DNA of 64,000 nucleotides, taken from the NCBI GenBank assembly GCA_964017065.1, contig OZ024783.1:12780313-12844312 (forward strand), read 5' to 3'. The position numbers were made by a program, and so were the translations under genes. Shown here in pieces: positions 1 to 13,456 of the stretch; positions within the stretch are counted from its first letter, which is position 1; each line of letters begins with the position of its first letter. Source of the stretch: Haliclona indistincta. Lineage: Eukaryota > Porifera > Demospongiae > Haplosclerida > Chalinidae. The notes beneath the pieces are model-generated. The model saw only the letters and a list, made by a program, of their open reading frames with translations. It made no database searches and had not been told where the DNA came from.

Positions 1-1284
1 AGTCATTACCCTCGGCGCATGCAAGAGAGTATAATAAATAGTTGTGAGTTGTAACTGATAAATGCAATCCCTTTTTCCACAAGCATTCGTTCAACAAATA
101 TCTTTGTGCTATCCATGAAAGAACCATGATGATAACCACATCACAGTTGTGTTACCAAAGAGCAAAATGTTCTGGTTGCACTCTCCCACAGTTGTTGTAT
201 CTTCAGCTGTCGATCAATTTCTTGACTTGTATTATTTGCAGTCTTCCTCTCTTGATGCGCTTACGGTACTTGCTTTGTTGTTCGTTTGTTCGTTCATTCT
301 GTCTAGCAGCGGCTACGGAGAAAGTCTCCTACGCTGCTGCTAGCTGATTTCATTATTTAAGAGCCAGAAACATGGATTTACTGAAGTAAGATGCATTACT
401 TCTGAAGTAAGAAGTATCTACATTCATTTTTTATAAGACAGTGAGTGTGTATAATTCCGGCTGAATGATTTTTATGGGAGCGTAAATATGGGATTGTCTT
501 TAAAGAGAATCTTTTTATGACTTGGAGCTAAGTTAGAGTCATTATTCGTCTGAAACTGAATAGACACAATTATAGGACACCATGTTGCAACTTTGGTACA
601 ATTAAAGAAATCTTTTATTGACTATTTTCTCTAGATCATCATCGTCTTCATTAGCCAACCACCAATAAGACGAATAGTGACTGTACATAATCCCGTGTGA
701 TTGCTGAACTTGGCCAAGCATAAGTGTAAAGCTGTCTTCACTCCATCGCATATTTAGACTAACCTCATATCATCTTGATGCTTTGATAAGTATCACCTCT
801 CCAGTTGGGTGTGGGTGATCAATACACACGGCTGTTTACTGTCTTACAGTTTGAAAATCGCTACAAAATGGCTCTCTACCGCTTGGTTTTGCGAATCATA
901 TTCTTCGAATGATGCCTAGAAAGCCGGACGAGTCTTATGTCGAGTGCTATGACAATTGTTTCTAATAGCTGTGCTCCAGATAAGAACATTACAGTAACTG
1001 GGTGTGCTATCTATCTATGTGACCTGGCCCGGCCTGAGATAGCTGATTGAGCGCCAGCAGAATATCATGACCACGAGGTCAAAATGTCAAGAAGAACCAG
1101 GAAGCCAGAAGGCTGTAGGCTGTAGAGGGTATTGAAGCTGAGAAATTCCATCTTTAATAGAACACACTGCCGTTTGCACAACTTAAATCTAAGCTCAGAG
1201 TCAAGCTGTATGACTGATCTCTACCTTGAACAAGCTGCAATAGTCTGCGTTTTGCAACTGCTCACATGAATTACATATTAAAAT

Positions 1285-1390
1285 ACAGCGTATAGGGTAT
1301 GTGTTATGTCTTGGGAGACATGGTGATTCTATTGAACAAAAAAGTAATGCAGTCAAAAAGCTGCTCAAAAGTGGAAGTGGATCAAGTAAC
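1285..1390 (+). pseudogene. 7TM receptor relic: TM7 and C-terminus
   Basis: The stretch reads a TM7-like piece (CYVLGDMVILLNK) followed by a copy of the receptor C-terminus. The intact - strand receptor at 58779 ends DAVKRLLKKWKWIK; here the same bases occur with one A missing from the A-run, which shifts the frame. No upstream receptor body could be joined to it, although a short TM6-like piece lies near 745-800. A decayed 3' end is the simplest explanation. Confidence 0.55.
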
Positions 1391-2094
1391 AATCAAGAAT
1401 GTATCGTAGAAAAGAATTGATTTGATTATTGTGTACTGTATAACTTATTTTAAGTTGTCATCTTTGTGTATGGTGCAAAGGATTATTGTTGATAATAAAA
1501 CGACGCAAGTTTTTTTCACTTTTGATGTCTCTAATGACATCATAAATCTCGATCACCATACAAGTCTACAGCTTAGGTGATCTAGCCATCATCATTGTTA
1601 ACAACCAAAACCGAAAAGCATTTTTCACTATGCTTGCAATAAGAACCCAAGAGAATATCTGAATAGAATTCAACATAATGTTAAGTATTCTTGCAAAGAA
1701 AATTTGGTGTTATTATCAATAACCCACATTTTTAAATTCTCAACATAATGGTAGTCACAACTGAGGTAGTCTGAACTGCCTTCAACTTGAGTGAGAGTTT
1801 CATTTGTAAGTGAGAACGTGAAAATGGTTGGGCTCTGCACACTCGCATGCAGCAGGCAAAATTGCAATGTATTACTAATCCTCAACTTTACCTTGGAATA
1901 AATATCAGAGTTTCAACTAGGTCCTTGCTTTTTTATCAGCTAAATCCTTAAAAGTTGGATCATGAATAACGAATGCATGTAACTATGACGATACCTTTGT
2001 GAACGAGTTCCAAATAAATAATAAAATGGCGTTGCCGAAAATACTCACAGCACATTCACATCAAGTGTACAGATCAAGATAAAGACTTACAATC

Positions 2095-3025
2095 GTTCTA
2101 GTGACTAGCGACTGTTCAAATCTTTCTGAGACAGTGCTTGTCCATTCAACCATCATTCAAGGTATCTTTTCCATTCCCTATCAATCGACTGCTCATAGCA
2201 GCAATGATCACTACCACAAAGAGCTGGACAAATCGATCTTCTTACTCAAATTCACTGTATCAACGTTCTCAGCAGTATAATCTAAGTCATTCTATAAATT
2301 TATAGTAAATGGCACAAAAATAGTTTATGCAAGACAAGTTTATGTGATTTGTGATGTAAAGGTGAAGACATTATCTGGAAAATAGCAAAGTTTGTGAACA
2401 AAATATTTAATCAAGCCACTTGTTGACGACCCTCTTAAGACATGGACCAATTTTTGATTGCAATCCTCAATAGACAGATGGACAATAGACACAATAAAGT
2501 ACTCGGAAAAGCATAAATCTCCTGTAGAATAACCTAAGGAACTTCCTAGCCTTGTTGCACAAAAGGAGTTGGAGGAGAAGAAACCTCATTACCCAACATG
2601 ATCATATAATTATTAAATTTTACATTTGGAGTGGTTAAGTTGAAGAAAACTATTGGATGACCAGCCACTAACACAGAAAATTCCTCAATTGCAGAGTAAG
2701 ATTCGATACAATAAGACGTCATCAGCAAACATGCTCAAGAATATATTCTCCTAACTTAATAATTATTTTTTCATCCAAACTTGATTTTATTATTATTTTA
2801 TTATTGTCTGCTCCTTCCACTAACTATCATGTACTGCAAAGCACGCAAACAGTTTAGACCAGTACTTGAAATTCATGACACAAAAGATGCAAGAAAAGCT
2901 GAACAAGAGGAAAGAATGAATCACGAGATCGTCGCGATAAAAGAATAGTGGCCTGTATTTTAGAAAAAAATAATAGTAATGCAGTCAAAAAGCTGCTCAA
3001 AAGTGGAAGTGGATCAAGTAACAAT
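2095..3025 (+). pseudogene. 7TM receptor pseudogene (fragmented)
   Basis: Three collinear pieces match the intact receptor at 58779-59771. 2100-2250 encodes a DCSNLSETV...TIIQG N-terminus and then, after frame changes, the TM1/loop stretch with LLIAAMIT and KELDKSIF. 2815-2950 matches the end of TM5 (TIMYCKAR) and the acidic third intracellular loop (DTKDARKAEQEE). 2979-3022 is the C-terminus with a lost base. TM2-TM4 and TM6 are not recognisable. It is a dead copy on the + strand. Confidence 0.6.
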
Positions 3026-3769
3026 CAAGAATGTATCATAGAAAAGAATTGATTTGCTTATTGTGTACTTTATAAGTTATTTTTAAGTGGACATCTTTGT
3101 GCATGATGCAAAGGACAATTTTTGATAATAAAACGACGCGAGTTTCTTCACTTTTTAGTGTCTTTAATGACATCACGATTCCATCGGTTTCCTTAAAATG
3201 ATCGTCATACAAGCCTACAGCTTAGGTGATCAACCCATCATCATTGTTAACAGCCAAAAGTGAAAAGCATTTTTCACTCTGCTGGCAATAAGAATCCAAG
3301 AGAATGACTGAATAGAATTCAAGATAGTATTAAGTATTCTTGCAAAGAAAATATGGCGTTAATTATCAATAACCCGCATTTTTAAATTCACAACATAATG
3401 GTAGTCACAACTGAGGTAGTCTGAACTGCCTTTAACGTGAGTGAGAGTTTCATTTATAAGTGAGAACATGAAAATGGTTGGGCTAGGCACACTCGCCATG
3501 CAGCAGGCAAAATTGCAATGTATTAAAGAATTGTACTAATCCCTTGGAACAAATATCGGGGTTACAACTAGGTCCCTTGCTTGTTTATCAGCTAAATCCT
3601 TAAAAATTGGATCATGAATCATGAATACATGTAACTATGCCGATACTTTTGTGAACGAGTTCAAAATAAAATGACGTTACAGATCAGAAGTGAACGGAAA
3701 TACTCACAGCACATTCCCATCTCAAGTGTACAGATCAAGGAATTGCTGATAAAGACTTACAATTGTTCT

Positions 3770-4535
3770 AGTGACTAGTGACTGTTCGAATCTTTCTGAG
3801 ACAGTAATTGTCCATTCAACCATCCAAGGTATCTTATCCATTCCCTATCAATCGACTGCTCACTGCAGCAATGATCACTACCACAAAGAGATGGACAAAT
3901 TGATCTTCTTACTCAAATTCACTGTGTCAATCTTTCTCTAGTGCTTATCTAGTATTAATAGTCATCCTTATTTTCAAAGACTCAATACAAATAGCATTAA
4001 CTCATGCTAATATACGTGCTTATGCCTCAGCGCATAGGCACAGTTAATAATCAAGTGGACACTCCCCTATTACGCAATCATTGTCACGCAAGGACCAGCC
4101 TGCCCAAGTGTCTAATTAAATCAGTAGAGAAGAAGCGTTCACAGCAGTATAATCTAAGTCATTCTATAAATTTACAGTAAATGGCACAAAAAGAGTTTAT
4201 GCAAGACAAGTTTATGTGATTTGTGATGTAAAGGTGAAGACATTATCTGGAAAATAGCAAAGTTTGTGAACAAAATATTTAATCAAGCCACTTGTTGACG
4301 ACCCTCTTAAGACATGGACCAATTTTTGATTGCAATCCTCACTAGACAGACGGTCAATAGACACAATAAAGTTGAAGAAATTATTGGATGACCAGCCACT
4401 AATGGTGTTGGCATTGGCAACACGGAAAATTTCTCAATTGCAAGTACTTGAAATTCATGACACAGAAGATGCAAGAAAAGCTGAACAAGAGGAAAAAATG
4501 AATCACGAGATCGTCTCGATAAAAGGATAGTGGCA
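3770..4535 (+). pseudogene. 7TM receptor pseudogene (second copy)
   Basis: 3776-3930 repeats the receptor N-terminus and TM1 region seen at 2100-2250. 4440-4530 repeats the third intracellular loop (HDTEDARKAEQEE) and ends in a stop. The middle of the gene is replaced by unrelated sequence. The C-terminus is not present. It is the product of the 1.6-kb tandem duplication. Confidence 0.55.
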
Positions 4536-6089
4536 GGTATTTTACCCAATGGCTAGGCAGAATAAAAATATTTTAAAAGCGAATCTTACTTTATTGGTGT
4601 GAAGGAAATCATCTGACAGAAGTTTCCAATTGGTTTCCTTACAACAAGTATCATCCAAGCCTAGTAGCGTACATGTTAGGTGACCAAGCCATCAACAGCC
4701 AAATCCGAAGCATTTTCATCCTACTAGCTAAAAATATAATTGGCAACAAGAAGCCGACTGAGGATGGAATCAAGAGAAAAATAAGTGATAGAGTTTACAA
4801 TTATTAAATGATCCACGTTGCTAAGTTTGTAGCTGTACAAAAGATTGTCTTTAACAAATCGGTTTTAAAGTAAAGAATGGCTAAAAATTAATGGCTAAAT
4901 TGTAGTTATTTGGAAACAAGTGTTTGGCTCTTTGTTAAATGTAAATTTGTTCTGATTACTATGGTCACTTAAGAAAAGATAAGTATTTATATTTCTTCAT
5001 TCTATTAAACATCTCTTAATCACTAATCTTCTATTCAGCCAATCCAACAACTTATAAGCATCTTTTATTATCATGAAGTCATCGTAAGGCTTGCTCAATG
5101 ATGATCGTAAGGCTTGCTCAAAATTTTACTGCTCAATGACGATTGTAGCATTGCAATTCTAAGAAAGATTAATCACGACATTGTATTGATGAATAGAGAG
5201 CAACAGCGCCAGGTATTGTGCCCATGTGGCTGGCAAAAATGAGAATGGAAAATACTTTAAGTACCTGAAGAAGCGAGTCTTATTGTTGTCACTTTAGTGA
5301 TCGTTTTGAAGGACATCCTCGGAAAAGTATTCCTTCACTTCAATGTCTCTATTGACATCGCTATTCCCATCGGTTTCCTTACAACCATTACAACCGAATT
5401 CCATAGATCATTTTTAACTCTTGTGTGACATGAAATCATACTCAACTAGCTAAGTACTGCAGACATCAACAAGTGAAAACTAATGGACAAACTTCAAGCC
5501 CACCTTATCTGTTGATTCATTAGTGCACAAGAGGATCTAGCTCACTATAGAAATGTTACCATAATGTACACCTACCATATTATCACGAGCATCAATAACT
5601 ACATTTGGTTGCCTTGGTGATCAAGCCATCATCCTTGCTAACAACCGAATGGTGAAAGTATTTTCACCTTGCTGACTTAAATGTCAATAAGCATCCAAGA
5701 ATGTGACTGAAAATGGATAAGATAATCTTTAAGAAAAATAAGCAGTAACTTTTGATCATTGCCTAAATTTGGCAGCATGTACAAGAGGTAGTCTGAACTG
5801 CCTTTAACAAAGAATTCAACTCAATTATTGTACATGCCTAGTAATTAGTTGTAAAGCGAGAAAACAAGCCTTTAAAACATAATGGTGAAAGCTTTTTAAT
5901 CTGCTAGCTAAAATTGGCATTGAGAAGGCAGGAGTATGACTGAAAAATGGAATTAAGATAATCTAAGTTGGCAGCATGTGGCTGTATAAGAGATAGTCTA
6001 AACTGTCTTTAACAAAGAATTCAAATCAATTAATGTAAAAGTGACCTTTCGCATCCAAGAAAGAAAACAAGATTGTTACTAATGTGGCA

Positions 6090-6345
6090 ACAACAATAAC
6101 GTGGTCCTGTTCTTATCGCAGTTAATGGCCTCTCCATCGCATACCTTAACGTTGTATTCATGTCTCAATAAGTATCAGTTGGAAAACTCTGCATCTGTGG
6201 TTATGTGCTTGTAGATGTTGTGATTCCATTAAGCAATAAAGAGCTTCTATTCTTTTCTATGTGATTCTATTGAGTAGTCAAAAACTGCTCAAAAAATGGA
6301 AACCGATCTCAAGAACGCTCGAAAAGAAATGATTTGCTTATTATG
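6090..6345 (+). pseudogene. 7TM receptor relic: TM6-TM7 and C-terminus
   Basis: A TM6-like stretch (VNGLSIAYLN) near 6120 is followed by a TM7-like stretch (CGYVL.DVVIPLSNKE) near 6195-6235 and a degraded C-terminal stretch of repeated A-runs at 6270-6330. Frames change between the pieces. A near-copy lies at 9850-9985. Confidence 0.5.
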
Positions 6346-6724
6346 TAAGTAGACAATTATTTTGATTTTCCTCATCGTCTATACCATTAGGTGGACGGGA
6401 AACGTAATTAGTTTATGGAATAATATGTGGAAGTAGTGTTGTGATCTGCGTATTGGCTAGTGAAGCCAAGAGGACGTGCACTGCACGAACTAAAGGCTCT
6501 TCTACGTTTTATCAAACAAATAAAAAGTATTCTATGGAGACCTCACATGTTATATCTGTGTGCATACGGGGAAATGAATCGATAAATTATGTGATCCACA
6601 AATCTACTGTTACTTTATAATTATTTTCACAAGAAACATTATAGCATAGTCTTTAAAGTCAATTACGACAGAATGGACATTACACATTATTGCTACAACG
6701 GAATCTAAATACCGTTTTTCTGTA

Positions 6725-7115
6725 ACATTATAACTGTAGCTATCATTAGTATTTTTGTCTCCATCTATGTCAGTAATGTACTAGTTTTAGCAGCAATAGT
6801 CAAGTCTCATCTTGTATGAATTTGCTATTATTAACATGTAATCGTCTCGATAAAGGAGAATACCAAACGGCAGCAGTAGGTATTTTGCCCAATGGCTTGG
6901 CAGAAGGGAAAGTACTTTCAAGAATTTAACCAATGTCGAGCTAATAAAGCGAGTCTTACATACTCATTGATGTAACATTGATGCGAGAGAGGCTCAACGT
7001 AGAGTAAATCAAGCCACACTCATCTATGCGTCTATGATGGTTGTTCTTTTCGCAACTAATATCTCCATTACTGAATTGGTCATCCAAAATTTGTATGTAT
7101 CATCTTGGTGCTTAT
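6725..7115 (+). pseudogene. 7TM receptor relics: TM1 piece and TM6 piece
   Basis: 6735-6815 reads a TM1-like hydrophobic run (ISIFVSIYVSNVLVLAAIV) ending in a stop. 7008-7115 closely matches TM6 of the intact receptor at 58779 (ASMMVVLFATN followed by TELV, against SMVVVLFVTN and AELV), ending in a YVSSW stretch that corresponds to the YHLGA region. The two pieces may come from different decayed copies. Confidence 0.5.
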
Positions 7116-9849
7116 CTAGTATTAATAGTCATCCTTATTTTGAAAGACTCGATACAAATAGCCATTAGCTAATGCTAATAAGTGTCTAAATGCAAAAAAT
7201 GGCTAAATTGTAGTTATTTGGAAACAAGTGTTTGGCACTTGGTTAAATGTAAATTTGTTCTGATTATTATTGTCACTTAAGAAAAGATAAGTATTTATAT
7301 TTCTTCATTCTATTAAACATATCTTAATCATTAATCTTCTATTCAGCCAATCCAACAACTTATAAGCATCTTTTATTGTCATAAGTTGCAGTCGTACTGT
7401 TTGGAATGAAAGATCCCATGAAGTTGCACAAGTGCTACAAGTCATCGTAAGACTTGCTTCAAAAATTTTACTGCTCAATGAAGATTGTAGCATTGATTTT
7501 AGGCATTGCAATTCAAGAAAGATTAATCACGACATTGTATTGATGAATAGAGAGCAACAGCGCCAGGTATTGTGCCCATGTGGCTGGCAAAAATGAGAAT
7601 GGAAAATATTTTAAGTACCTGAAGAAGTGAGTCTTATTGTTGTCACTTTAGTGATCGTTTTGAAGGACATCCTCGGAAAAGTATGTCTTCACTTCAATGT
7701 CTCTATTGACATCGCTATTCCCATCAGTTTCCTTACAACCATTACAACCGAATTCCATAGATCATTTTAAAATTACAACTCTTGTGTGACATGAAATCAT
7801 ACTCAAATTAGCTAAGTACTGCAGACATCAACAAGTGAAAACTAATGGACAAAGTTCAAGTCCACCTTATCTGTTGATTCACTAGTGCACAAGAGGATCT
7901 AGCTCACTATAGAAATGTTACCATAATGTACACTTACCATGTTATCACGAACATCAATAACTACATTTGGTTGATGATCATTGCCTAAATGTGGCAGCAT
8001 GTGGCTGTACAAGAGGTAGTCTGAACAAAGAATTCAAGTCAATTATTGTACATGTCTAGCAATTAGTTGTAAAGCGAGAACACAAGCCTTTGAAACGGTT
8101 ATCTTATAGTACACTTAAGAAAGATTGCAAAGTATTAGGGACCACCAATAACCTTATGAATCTGTAACTTCTTCATCCGAAAACATAATCAATAATTATT
8201 TATAATTTGAGACAAGTCCTTAAAATTTTGGATCACGAATCTTTACATTAAACACAGCGATGTCCATCCACCATTTACTGCTTATAATTATCACCCAATA
8301 TGAATAAACAAGGCAGTTGGATCCACAAAAGCCAACCATGTGTCTAGTAGGTGTGTCAATAATGTACTAGCAATAGTCAAGTTTGAATTTGCCTAAAATG
8401 TAATCGTCCTGATAAGAGGAGAATAGAGAACAGCAGCAGCAGGAGGAGGTATTTTGCCCAATGGGTTGGCAGAATGAAAAGTATTTTTCAAGAAATTAAC
8501 CAATGTCGAGCTAATAAAGCGAGTCTTTTTTTATAATAGTTTTGATAATCAAGGACACAATAGCAGAGAAGCTATTGCGTGTCGCGATTGTCTTACATAC
8601 TCATTGATGCAACCAAGATGGTGACAGACATCATTCAAGATATCTTATCATCCTCTGATTCTGTCCCTACTAATAGGTCACTTCCTGTTTGAGATCACAG
8701 CCATGTCAAAGCCATTCAAACAACAATTGAGGAAGATGAATACTTAGTTACTAGAGTCTATAACCTCAGTGTAATAGTGCTATACAACTGTGATGCTTTA
8801 TTTTCCACTGCTGTGCAATGAAATTTACTTTCCAATGCTGTGATTGCTGTCCACGACATATTCACAGAATGCTATTCCTTGCCCTCACATCAGTGAAATG
8901 TCCTCCTAGGCTTGACCACATCTAGTGCCCTGCCTATGGCTAGATGCCATATGCCCTGCCTATGGTTCATCTTACACATTGTGCGATGGCTCTCTGGGCA
9001 GTTCTAGTTGCTTATGAAGGCTACAGAGAGCTAGCTAGCTAGCGGGAGCGTCCATTGTGCTGGCTCACATGAGTGGATTGATCACGTTGCCGTTCCGATG
9101 TAGATTCTATCTTCATCTTCAGCTTTCCAACACGTTCTACAAGCAGTTCTAATGCACGAACCAGTTTTTATTAGCGAGGTTTAGATTTACGTCGACGGTG
9201 AACGTGAACGCTAAATTGTGATGTCGTGTTCATTCGTTGAGAGCAGTACAAAGATGTATAGAAATGTTACCATAATGTACTCTTACCTTATCACGAGCAT
9301 CAATAACTACATTTGGTTGCTTTGGTGATCAAGCCATCATCCTTGCTAACAACCGAATGGTGAAAGTATTTTCACCTTGCTGACTAAAAATGTCAATAAG
9401 CAGCCAAGAATGTGACTGAAAATGGATAAGATAATCTTTAAGAAAAGTAAGTAGTAACTTATGATCATTGCCTAAATTTGGCAACATGTGGCTGTACAAG
9501 AAGTAGTCTGAACTGCCTTTAACAAAGAATCCAACTCAATTATTGTACATCCTAGCAATTAGTCGTAAAGCGAGAACACAAGCCTTTGAATGGAATGGTG
9601 AAAGCATTTTCATCCTGCTAGCTAAAATTGGCATTGAGTATGACTGAAAAATGGAATTAAGATAATCTTTAAGAATAGTCTAAGTTGGCAGCATGTGGCT
9701 GTATAAGAGATAGTCTGAACTGTCTTTAACAAAGAATTATCTAATTAATTGATGTAAAAGTTAATTATTGACCTTTCGCATCCAAGAAAGAAAACAAGAT
9801 TGCTACTAATGTGGCAACAACAATAACGTGGTCCTGTTCTTATCACCGC

Positions 9850-9985
9850 TTTAGTTGGCAATCTCTGCTTCTGTGGTTATGTGTTGGGTGATATTGTGAT
9901 TCTATTGAGTAGTCAAAAAGCTGCTCAAAAAGTGGAAACCGATCTCAAGAACGCTCGAAAAGAATTGATTTGCTTATTATGTAAG
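9850..9985 (+). pseudogene. 7TM receptor relic: TM7 and C-terminus
   Basis: The bases read FCGYVLGDIVILLSSQK, matching the TM7 region (CGYTIGDVIILSSNKE) of the intact - strand receptor, followed by a frame-shifted C-terminal stretch. It is the duplicate of the relic at 6090-6345. Confidence 0.5.
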
Positions 9986-10399
9986 TAGACAATTATTTTG
10001 ATTTTCCTCATCGCCTATATACCATTAGGTGGACGCGAAGCACAATTAGTTTATGGACTAATAATTATGTGGAAGTAGTGTTGTGATCTGCGTATTGGCT
10101 AGTGAAACCAAGAGTACACATACTGCACGAGTAGAACATGATATTTCATTATCTATAGCAATGACTGAAAATTTAGGAGCGTTGGCATCACTACGATGTG
10201 TTGCTGGTGAAAATAACAGCCAGGTCATTTATACCTAAATTGAATCATTATTTGATCTTCCGCATCCAAGAAAGAATAAAAATGTAAACTAGATCGCTAC
10301 TAACAACAATGACGTGGTCCTGTTGAAAACGTCTTGTCATGTATAACAGCAAAGGAGCAAGAGGCACTACATTTTATGTATAAGAAAATGGCGGACATA

Positions 10400-13376
10400 A
10401 ATCTTAAGAATTTTTGCTGCAGAAGTCCTAGAGACGTGAAATTATTATCATACTCAAAATTCATGTACTTTGTTAACTGTTAAACATCTCTAAATCATTA
10501 ATCTTCAAATCAACCAATTCAACACAACATCATCAAATCTAAACAAATCAACCAATTCAACACAACATCATCAAATCTAAAATGTTATTATGTTATTAAA
10601 ATGTTATTAACATGTTATCAACATGCTTCAGACATCTTTTACCGCTCAATAATATTGTCTTAAGTATCGCGAACTGCGCACTTGTACATTAAGTTAGTAA
10701 CTGAGATTCTTAAGTTACTGTCCACCTCCCAATGTGTGCACTATGTGGATTACATATTGACTTATCTCTTTGAACCAAATTCGCAGAATCTTTTAAATTT
10801 TCCTGTATCCGAGAAGTAGCAGCATGTCATTGGTTTTTCAGATTTGTATCGTAATAATCACCTAGAGAAAGGAAGAAAGGAGAAAGGAAAGAGAAAGGAA
10901 TCAATGATTAGCATGTTGGAAGAACTGTATTTTGAGTAGATTGTGATGAGCTCGCAAAACCGACATTCCCATATTTTGGAAAAACAAGCTCTCAGAATGG
11001 TTCTTGAAGAAACTAACAGTACAGTCAATTCAAATTCAACTCAAATCGTTTTACCAAGACTTTGCAGGAGGCAAAGTAGGTAATATTAGACAACAGACTT
11101 GAATAGCAATAACAAGAGCCTTCGTATTAACAACAGATCTTTCTTCTCTTACCTGTACATACAGCTTGGTGACTGTAGTTCTTTGAGAACATCTTTTTCA
11201 ATCCGTACTGCGATTTAAAGAAAAAAATTTATAATGAATTTCAACTTTGTTGCCAGACACACCTTGTTAAATCGTGTTAGATCAGAAAGTTCCAGTAGTT
11301 TTACTGCAGCTTATTCCCAGCAGCCAGCACAGTATACCTGGTCTTGTTTATATCAAGTCACGAGAAATCAATCTGGATATGAAGATGTTCCTGCTATGGG
11401 TCAGGAAATAGAACTATTGTTACAAACTTGCGATTTTCTACATGAAAGTACTGCGGACATAAATAATTACAAAAACATATCGAACATTAACTTCAGAAGC
11501 TATGTATTATGAAATTCTACGATAAGCGATATTGTAGCTGACAATACAACACTGTTCCACCACATCTCAAAAATTTAGTCTGTGACTTTGTGAGTGCAAC
11601 AAAATACTGATCTGCTGCTTCTGATTTAGGCTAATAATTATATTTGTTTCAAGAACAATCTCAATGGCTAAAAGCAAACAACGGTTGTAAAATTATCCAG
11701 CAGTCATACCTAGTCTTATCGCTACTGTGTTGAACTTTTCGCAAAGACTGTGTTCAAGTTGATAATGTGATCAATGAATAAGATGTCATGGTACGAAACC
11801 TTGAAGTCAAGTGATACAATATCAACATATTTTTTTAACTGTGCGAGTTCCACAAATAGAGATGGTAGATCAATTCCATAAGAACATCAAGTTCATAAGG
11901 ATCAAGTTCAAGCCGTAAACTAAATATGAACCAATCTCCAGCAAGATGATCACTATTCATTAAATTCAGTTGTTGCTGTTTTTTACCAATGCAGTCCACA
12001 CCAGCTGCAAGTACTCTAAATGCTGAAAACACTCGAGATGTGGTATGAAAGTAAACACAATGAAATTAACAATACTTAAAAATTTTCCAGTCGTCTGTTA
12101 TTTCTGTGGCACACTCATTTCTCTATGGTGATGCAATTGAAGATGATGAGGTTGAAGGTGCTTATGGTGGTGATGAGATTGATGGTGCTTATGAGATTTA
12201 TAACTGTGCGAGATATGAATGAGGAGGGTTAGTTCACTTCTATGATAATGATCAACTGGATATTTGAGATCTCCAATACAGCAAATTACGCTGACACTAT
12301 AGCAGCTTGCATTTGTTGATGTGAGAATCGTTTGCTTAGTAAGCGCCTAAAATGATCAAGAGCATATCTGATCGATGATGTCACTTGCTAACAAGCTTGA
12401 TACGATGATCAATGCAAGCATCTATCACAACAAGCATCACACCATTGCTATAATGTTGATATGATAGGCAGCTTTTATCAAGGAAAAACAAAGGAACGCT
12501 TCTTTTTCTGTCTGTTTGACATTCTCTTGTGGAGCCACAAAATTCATAGTTCTGACAAAAAATAAGCTTGGTAGTTGAAATTCTTCTCTTAGGCAGCTTT
12601 CTTCAGATCAAAGAAATATAGTCACATACTTGTAAAATTCCGTATGGCTTGTTGAAAGCAACTATTATTAGCAGAGCAAGTGTGAGATGAAAGGTTTGAA
12701 TATGCCAAAACAAGTTTACGTACATGTAACCATAGTTACCATGGAGGTGAAGGTGACTAACTTGACAGCTACACTTTCGAAAAGAAACTATGTGCTTTAG
12801 TCAAGAAGCAACCTCAAAATAATTAAGCTACCTTTAACATCAGGCTCAACAAAAATAGTATAATACTACACTCTAGTAAAGTATTAAAAATAATCATATA
12901 TGAGCAGCTACACTTTCGAAAAGAAACTATGTGCTTTAGTCAAGAAGCAACCTCAAAACAATGGTTTGCATTAAGCTACCTTTAACATCAACATTGTACA
13001 CTTCTAGTATCATATTAAAAATAATTATGAGCAGCTATAATGAGCAACTATTACAAATTTGTAACAGTACCTGATTGCAAAGAGGAACCGATCTTGTAAC
13101 CTAGTAGACTAGTAGTGTACCATGTACCAATAAGCCAGCCAGCTTGTAGTCTGGAAACCACCTACAAAATCAGCAGAGCAGAAATTTAACATGACCTTGT
13201 AGCTGAGCTACATGCTTCGTGCATTGGACTTACGAGTTGAGCGCAATGAATATCCAATCTAGCATTCAGGCAAGCGCACGGATACCTCTTTTGGTTGTTG
13301 ACTTTGCGGTCACACTGACTATCAGCAGAAATGAATATCATTTAGGTTACGCAACATTACATAAAAATTGTAGCCT
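10400..13376. other. No recognisable gene
   Basis: AT-rich intergenic DNA. A 92-codon open frame at 11234-11512 (+) has no features I recognise and may be chance. A 35-bp unit is duplicated at about 10512-10580, and a roughly 100-bp segment near 12770-12900 is repeated near 12905-13030. Nothing else stands out. Confidence 0.4.
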
Positions 13377-13417
13377 TGACGTCATTGAACGTCATTGAAC
13401 GTCATGGCTAGTATAAA
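13377..13417 (+). promoter_or_regulatory. Putative core promoter: CRE, two half-sites, TATA box
   Basis: TGACGTCA, the palindromic CREB/ATF binding site, lies at 13377-13384. It is followed by two GAACGTCAT half-site repeats spaced 10 bp apart (to 13405) and by TATAAA at 13412-13417. The TATA box stands 40 bases upstream of the ATG of the four-exon gene at 13457, a plausible distance. Binding and use are inferred only. Confidence 0.5.
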
Positions 13418-13456
13418 TTTCCCTTTTCACCTATTTTGTTCATTTGAGTGCTAAGT

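Larger units (their letters stand above)
1345..4540 (+). repeat. Tandem duplication of about 1.6 kb containing receptor relics
   Basis: The sequence starting at 1345 is repeated from 2979 onward with small indels. Landmarks are the receptor C-terminal stretch (1345 and 2979), a block around 1500-1900 that recurs at about 3125-3535, and the receptor N-terminal stretch (2100 and 3776). The second copy holds an extra segment at about 3930-4140, part of which recurs near 7110. Similarity is high enough to follow by eye over most of the length. Confidence 0.65.
5040..10010 (+). repeat. Second set of duplicated blocks
   Basis: 5060-5620 recurs at about 7350-7970, and 5620-6370 recurs at about 9270-9995, with occasional indels. 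The second set is interrupted by about 1.2 kb of unrelated sequence (8100-9240). The blocks carry further receptor fragments (6090-6345, 6725-7115, 9850-9985) and AT-rich filler. No open gene or transposon protein was found, so the duplication looks segmental rather than element-driven. Confidence 0.55.
1..10400 (+). repeat. Field of decayed, duplicated 7TM receptor copies
   Basis: No intact gene is seen in the first 10.4 kb. The DNA is AT-rich and made of blocks repeated within the region. Many blocks contain short reading stretches that match parts of the two intact receptor genes near 57-60 kb: N-terminus plus TM1, TM5 with the third intracellular loop, TM6, and TM7 with the C-terminus. 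All recognised pieces read on the + strand and carry frameshifts and stops. The intervening DNA (for example 1-1200, 4550-5000, 8100-9240) shows nothing I can name. The homology is by eye; extents are approximate. Confidence 0.6.
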
